This document shows positions 61,232 through 64,000 of a stretch of DNA of 64,000 bases, in pieces. The translations under genes were made by a program, and so were the position numbers. The stretch lies in NCBI GenBank assembly GCA_013388855.1, contig JACAEM010000025.1:62001-126000 (forward strand), written 5' to 3'. This DNA comes from Chloroflexota bacterium (GTDB taxonomy: Bacteria; Chloroflexota; Anaerolineae; Anaerolineales; Villigracilaceae). Numbering within the stretch: the stretch's first letter is position 1; every line of letters starts with the position of its first letter. Below the pieces are notes generated by a model. The model worked only from the letters and a program-made list of their open reading frames with translations, was not told the DNA's origin and did no database searches.

Positions 61232-61260
61232 ATTATAAATAGAAAATCCCCTGTTGTTAC
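61232..61260 (-). promoter_or_regulatory. Leaderless promoter inside the previous gene's terminator
   Basis: On the minus strand GTAACA (61260-61255), a 17-nt spacer and TATAAT (61237-61232) precede the ATG at 61224 by 7 nt. The -35 is in the loop and first stem base of the terminator that ends the hydrolase gene. Confidence 0.6.
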
Positions 61261-61270
61261 AGGGGATTTT
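61243..61270 (-). terminator. Terminator of the S33 hydrolase gene
   Basis: AAAATCCCCTG (61243-61253) pairs perfectly with CAGGGGATTTT (61260-61270), loop TTGTTA. It lies 25 nt downstream of the hydrolase stop. Confidence 0.9.
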
Positions 61271-61295
61271 AGCGAGGTGGAAAATTGACAGTTCA

Positions 61296-63323
61296 TCAAT
61301 GATCTTGCCTGAGCCTGTTCAGTTCGGGAACTTTGTGGAATTCACTGTCTTCATCAGTATGTTTTTCTTTCATAAATTTTCCGTCGCATGTTCCAGTGAC
61401 GCTGATGTCCTCGCCAGTGCGGGTGTAGATCAGGTCGCATTTCCAGCGTCCCGCAGTCTTTACGCTCAAGGTAAATTGATCCATGGTACCGTCATAGGAG
61501 CCTGTGCCTGTCATGATGAAGTTATTCGTGAAAGTACACTTGTTGAGCGAGAGGTCATAGCCCGTGCCATCTTCGTTGAGAGCAAAGTCGAGCGTACCGC
61601 CGTATGTGCAGCCCACGGATTGCGGTTCGAAGCCATCCCAATAATAGAATTCGGGCAGATAGTAGATTTCAGTTTCCATGGAAGACAAAGCCCTACGCGG
61701 TCCGAGGAAGGAGATTGCAAAACGCGGAGCCAGCGGAACGTAATCGTCCATGACATATCCTTCACAGACAGTTTCACGATTGGCTGGCATGGCATCGTTG
61801 ACGAGGAAGTCTGTGACCAGCGCGTCGGGACATTCATTTCCACGCCCGAAGATGACGTGAGGTCCATTTTCCTGGGTAATGAGGTAGCCATCTGCAAGGT
61901 GTTCATACACATTAATCCCGTGTTGAACAGGAGTGGCAGGATCGGCTGTGGCGCCCAGGACGAGGGTGGGAATTCCTTCGGCGAAGAGATATTCGGGGCG
62001 GGTCAGGTCGGAGGTGGCTTCAGGCCAATAGGCACAGGGAAGGTCTCCGTAGACGATCGAAGCGAGGCGGGGGATGGACGCTTCGAATGGGTCCGCCGCT
62101 CGAAGGTATCGGTTCGCCTTATCTTCCGGCGACGAACCGGGATAGCCGTAGTCTTGACACTCGACTCCGTAATAGACAGCGTCTGAATAATAGGGATCCG
62201 GGATCACGTCAAGCGTTTGGGGGTCAAGACCGAGGTCGATGTAGAGCAGGCGCGCCAGCGGAACCAAATCTCTTCTTGAACTATAGGCGGCAAGCGCACG
62301 GACGAACATCATGCGATCGCTCTCGTTGTACATCTGGCTGGCTGTCACGAACTCGAGATTAGTAAGCGTGAATTTTCGATGTGCGGTTTTGCCATTGGCA
62401 AGCGGGAACTTAAAGGGGATAGGGGCATGACTTAATCGAGCCGCGAGCATGTCATACCCACGAATCGCGTTTCCGAGCATGTCCTTCCGGCAGGTGGGAT
62501 CATCGTTGCAGGCGGTAAGAGCCGCGACCAGCGTGCCATTGAAGCTTTGTGCTTGTTGTGCGTAGAAATTAATCCCGTCGAAGGTCAGGTCAACAGTGCC
62601 GTCAAGAATCATCCCGGCGAGATGGCCGCCATGAGCGGCGGCGTAGGTCTGGGCATATTGTGTTCCGTAGCTTTCACCGTACAGCCAGAATCGTTCGTCG
62701 CCGACAAGTTGACGGAAGTATTCGAGGTCCTCCACTGCCTGTTTTGTGCCGAGATATGGCAGGATGGACGAGTCGCCCATTTCGTTGACGCATTCTGTGC
62801 TGAAGGTACTTGCGGATTTTTTGAGCGCCTTCTCCTGTTTGGGCGTTTTGCCGCGCGCATCCCGTTGATAGTATTCGGTTGCAGCATACGGACAGGTTGT
62901 GCCAGCCGGATCAGAGTAGCCAATCCCGCGCTGGTCGAAGAAAACCACATCAAAGGCGGAGAGGATGCTTTCATCAAAACCGGTGATGTAGTAATCTGCC
63001 GAGGCGATACCGGAGTAACCGGGGCCGCCCGTCGCAGTGACGAACATCCCTTTACGCTCGCCGGATGCAGGGAGCACGGCGAAGGTCACGGGAATGGTGC
63101 GATGGTCGTCCGGGTTGAAATGGTCAAGCGGCGCCTCAACGGTTACACAAGTAAAGGCACTGCCATCAAAACACGGGTAGCCGCCCAATTCTTCAAGCAC
63201 GGTTTCAATCGGGGATTTTTGTTTTTTATCCTGCATTTGTGGAGCCGGAGCGGCGGCAATGGAGGAGAATAGAAATATGATGAAAACCATCCATCGAACT
63301 GGGACAAATTTACTTGTTTTCAT
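61296..63323 (-). CDS. Secreted S33 alpha/beta hydrolase with C-terminal extension
   Basis: A 675-aa protein with a signal peptide (cut near IAAAPAPQ). GESYG carries the nucleophile Ser218; the Asp lies in GIPTLVLGATADPATPVQHG and the His in NGPHVIFGRG. Together these match the tripeptidyl-aminopeptidase/TAP-like branch. From about residue 560 an extra domain of about 110 aa (WDGFEPQSVGCTYGGTLDF, TFTNNFIMTGTGSYDG) follows, with paired cysteines. The truncated gene upstream has the same extension, so the two are tandem duplicates. It should act outside the cell on peptides or esters. Confidence 0.8.
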   Translation of the reverse strand: MKTSKFVPVRWMVFIIFLFSSIAAAPAPQMQDKKQKSPIETVLEELGGYPCFDGSAFTCVTVEAPLDHFNPDDHRTIPVTFAVLPASGERKGMFVTATGGPGYSGIASADYYITGFDESILSAFDVVFFDQRGIGYSDPAGTTCPYAATEYYQRDARGKTPKQEKALKKSASTFSTECVNEMGDSSILPYLGTKQAVEDLEYFRQLVGDERFWLYGESYGTQYAQTYAAAHGGHLAGMILDGTVDLTFDGINFYAQQAQSFNGTLVAALTACNDDPTCRKDMLGNAIRGYDMLAARLSHAPIPFKFPLANGKTAHRKFTLTNLEFVTASQMYNESDRMMFVRALAAYSSRRDLVPLARLLYIDLGLDPQTLDVIPDPYYSDAVYYGVECQDYGYPGSSPEDKANRYLRAADPFEASIPRLASIVYGDLPCAYWPEATSDLTRPEYLFAEGIPTLVLGATADPATPVQHGINVYEHLADGYLITQENGPHVIFGRGNECPDALVTDFLVNDAMPANRETVCEGYVMDDYVPLAPRFAISFLGPRRALSSMETEIYYLPEFYYWDGFEPQSVGCTYGGTLDFALNEDGTGYDLSLNKCTFTNNFIMTGTGSYDGTMDQFTLSVKTAGRWKCDLIYTRTGEDISVTGTCDGKFMKEKHTDEDSEFHKVPELNRLRQDH

Positions 63324-63367
63324 GGGCCATCCTTATCGATATGAATGAATATATTTTTCCATCATTC

Positions 63368-63395
63368 ATTATAGATGGAATATTTTTGAGCGCAA
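63368..63395 (-). promoter_or_regulatory. Promoter of the S33 hydrolase gene
   Basis: On the minus strand TTGCGC (63395-63390), a 16-nt spacer and TATAAT (63373-63368). The leader holds an inverted repeat, ATGAATGA/TCATTCAT (63341-63348/63362-63369), and an AAGGATGG ribosome site. Confidence 0.5.
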
Positions 63396-63428
63396 TGTTT
63401 GCGGCTGAGAAAAAGGTTACAACCTTGT

Positions 63429-63476
63429 AAATTGAATAAAAATCTCCTGCCGAGGCAGGAGATTTTTATTCAATTT
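63429..63476. terminator. Very long perfect palindromic terminator
   Basis: Two 23-nt arms (63429-63451 and 63454-63476) are perfect inverted repeats around a 2-nt centre. The core CTCCTGCC/GGCAGGAG is flanked by A/T runs on both sides. It follows the truncated hydrolase gene by about 10 nt. Confidence 0.9.
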
Positions 63477-63485
63477 CTTTTTGGT

Positions 63486-64000
63486 TTACCACCAAGGCAA
63501 GGCTGACGGCAGTGGCTGGTCATCAACAGGTTGTTGAGTGCATGTTCCGGTTAATTTGCTCTTGCCGACGTTTCGAACGAAAGTGGCGGAGTCGCATTGC
63601 CAGAACCCTTCCGTTTTGACCTTGAGGCGGAAAATATCGTCGTAGTAATCGTAACTTCCGGTTCCGGTCAGAGCGAAATGCCTGGAAAAGGAACATTTAT
63701 CGAATGTGTATTCGTAACCAACATCGGAGGCGGAGACGGTCATAATCCCGCCAAATACGCAGGCTGTGCTGGTGGGTGTGATACCGTCCCAGTAATAGAC
63801 CTCAGGCAGGTAGTTGATCTCGGTTTCGATCGACTTGAACGCATCGATTGGTTTGGCAAAGGCGGTGGCGCTACGCGGAGCAAGCGGCACAAATTCCTCG
63901 GCGACCACGCCTTTGCACACTGTTTCGCGCTTGGCTGGCAACTTTCCATTGACAAGGAAGTTGGTGACGATCTTGTCCGGGCATGCATTCCCATACCCAA
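63486..64000 (-). CDS. S33 hydrolase, second copy (partial at the window edge)
   Basis: The C-terminal 170 residues of a paralogue of the neighbouring hydrolase; the gene runs off the right edge at 63998-64000. It starts with GYGNACPDKIVTNFLVNGKL, matching GRGNECPDALVTDFLVNDAM of the neighbour, so the catalytic part lies outside the window. The extension (WDGITPTSTACVFGGIMTV, GTGSYDYYDDIF) is conserved. An apparent start at 63941 is an internal TTG, not the real start. The strong palindromic terminator lies just downstream. Confidence 0.8.
   Translation of the reverse strand, partial: GYGNACPDKIVTNFLVNGKLPAKRETVCKGVVAEEFVPLAPRSATAFAKPIDAFKSIETEINYLPEVYYWDGITPTSTACVFGGIMTVSASDVGYEYTFDKCSFSRHFALTGTGSYDYYDDIFRLKVKTEGFWQCDSATFVRNVGKSKLTGTCTQQPVDDQPLPSALPWW

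Noticed and set aside
61254-62186. A 310-aa plus-strand frame opposite the S33 hydrolase
   Set aside because: It is antisense to a gene with a signal peptide and catalytic triad, begins in a terminator and has no recognisable domain.
63740-64000. Frameshift in the last hydrolase, suggested by two overlapping frames
   Set aside because: The real frame is open from the window edge to the stop at 63486 and matches its paralogue throughout; the other frame is a shadow.
1-64000. tRNA, rRNA, CRISPR array, integrase or insertion sequence
   Set aside because: Looked for on both strands; no cloverleaf ends, regularly spaced repeats or transposase motifs were found by eye.

Overview
The window looks like a chromosomal stretch of a Chloroflexota bacterium, most likely class Anaerolineae. 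This rests on the mix of protein families (lipoproteins with LysM and M23 domains, NEW3-domain protein next to an ABC-2 exporter, C45 peptidase, AlkZ-related protein, TIR-WD40 protein, LiaF/DUF5668-like membrane proteins), the absence of lipopolysaccharide genes here and a moderate GC content judged by eye. It is an inference; no rRNA or other phylogenetic marker is present. I saw no tRNA, CRISPR array, transposase or phage gene.

Region 1 (about 1-19,840, all + strand) is the distal part of a surface-polysaccharide locus. It runs: UDP-GlcNAc 2-epimerase, FAD oxidoreductase, small sulfotransferase, short membrane protein, a type I phosphodiesterase with a translationally coupled degenerate partner, two membrane-anchored sulfatase-fold enzymes whose nucleophile position is Thr, a Tat-exported deacetylase-like protein, two GT-C glycosyltransferases, a Gfo/Idh/MocA dehydrogenase, a GT2 and a GT4 glycosyltransferase, and a Wzz/BY-kinase chain-length regulator. 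Gaps are tiny and several starts overlap the preceding stop, so most of it is probably one or a few long transcripts.

Region 2 (19,914-26,460) holds a YibE/F-like membrane protein, an ECF sigma factor with its zinc-finger anti-sigma factor and a beta-helical membrane protein, a C45 autocatalytic hydrolase, an unrecognised polytopic membrane protein and a HEAT-repeat protein. Region 3 (26,616-29,895) is a pyruvate/2-oxoacid dehydrogenase E1alpha-E1beta-E2 operon with an 83-bp palindromic repeat between the E1 genes. Region 4 (29,960-34,217) is a compact glycoside module: GH3 beta-glucosidase and an MFS (FHS-like) transporter, divergent from a TetR regulator across a 10-bp-arm operator. Region 5 (34,336-47,568) has a TIR-TM-WD40 protein, an acyltransferase, a UMF1-type MFS protein, a GT-C protein, HemW, a NEW3/ABC export operon whose permease has an in-frame TAG, a phosphoglycerate-mutase-like metalloenzyme and an AlkZ-related protein.

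Region 6 (47,661-64,000) has a pentaheme lipoprotein, three LiaI/LiaF-like membrane proteins, a lone cyclic-nucleotide-binding domain protein divergent from TlpA-OsmC, three tandem LysM/M23 lipoproteins, an operon of cytochrome b5-like protein, GH13 glucosidase, YHS/TRASH-like protein and FdhD, and two tandem secreted S33 hydrolases (the second cut by the window edge).

Regulatory structure is unusually readable. Several genes have a -10 hexamer 6-8 nt before the start codon and no Shine-Dalgarno sequence, suggesting leaderless mRNAs. One divergent pair shares a symmetric -10 (ATTATAAT). Long perfect hairpins mark most gene ends, three of them with the same CTTCCGAAG core. No intergenic gap exceeds 300 bases.
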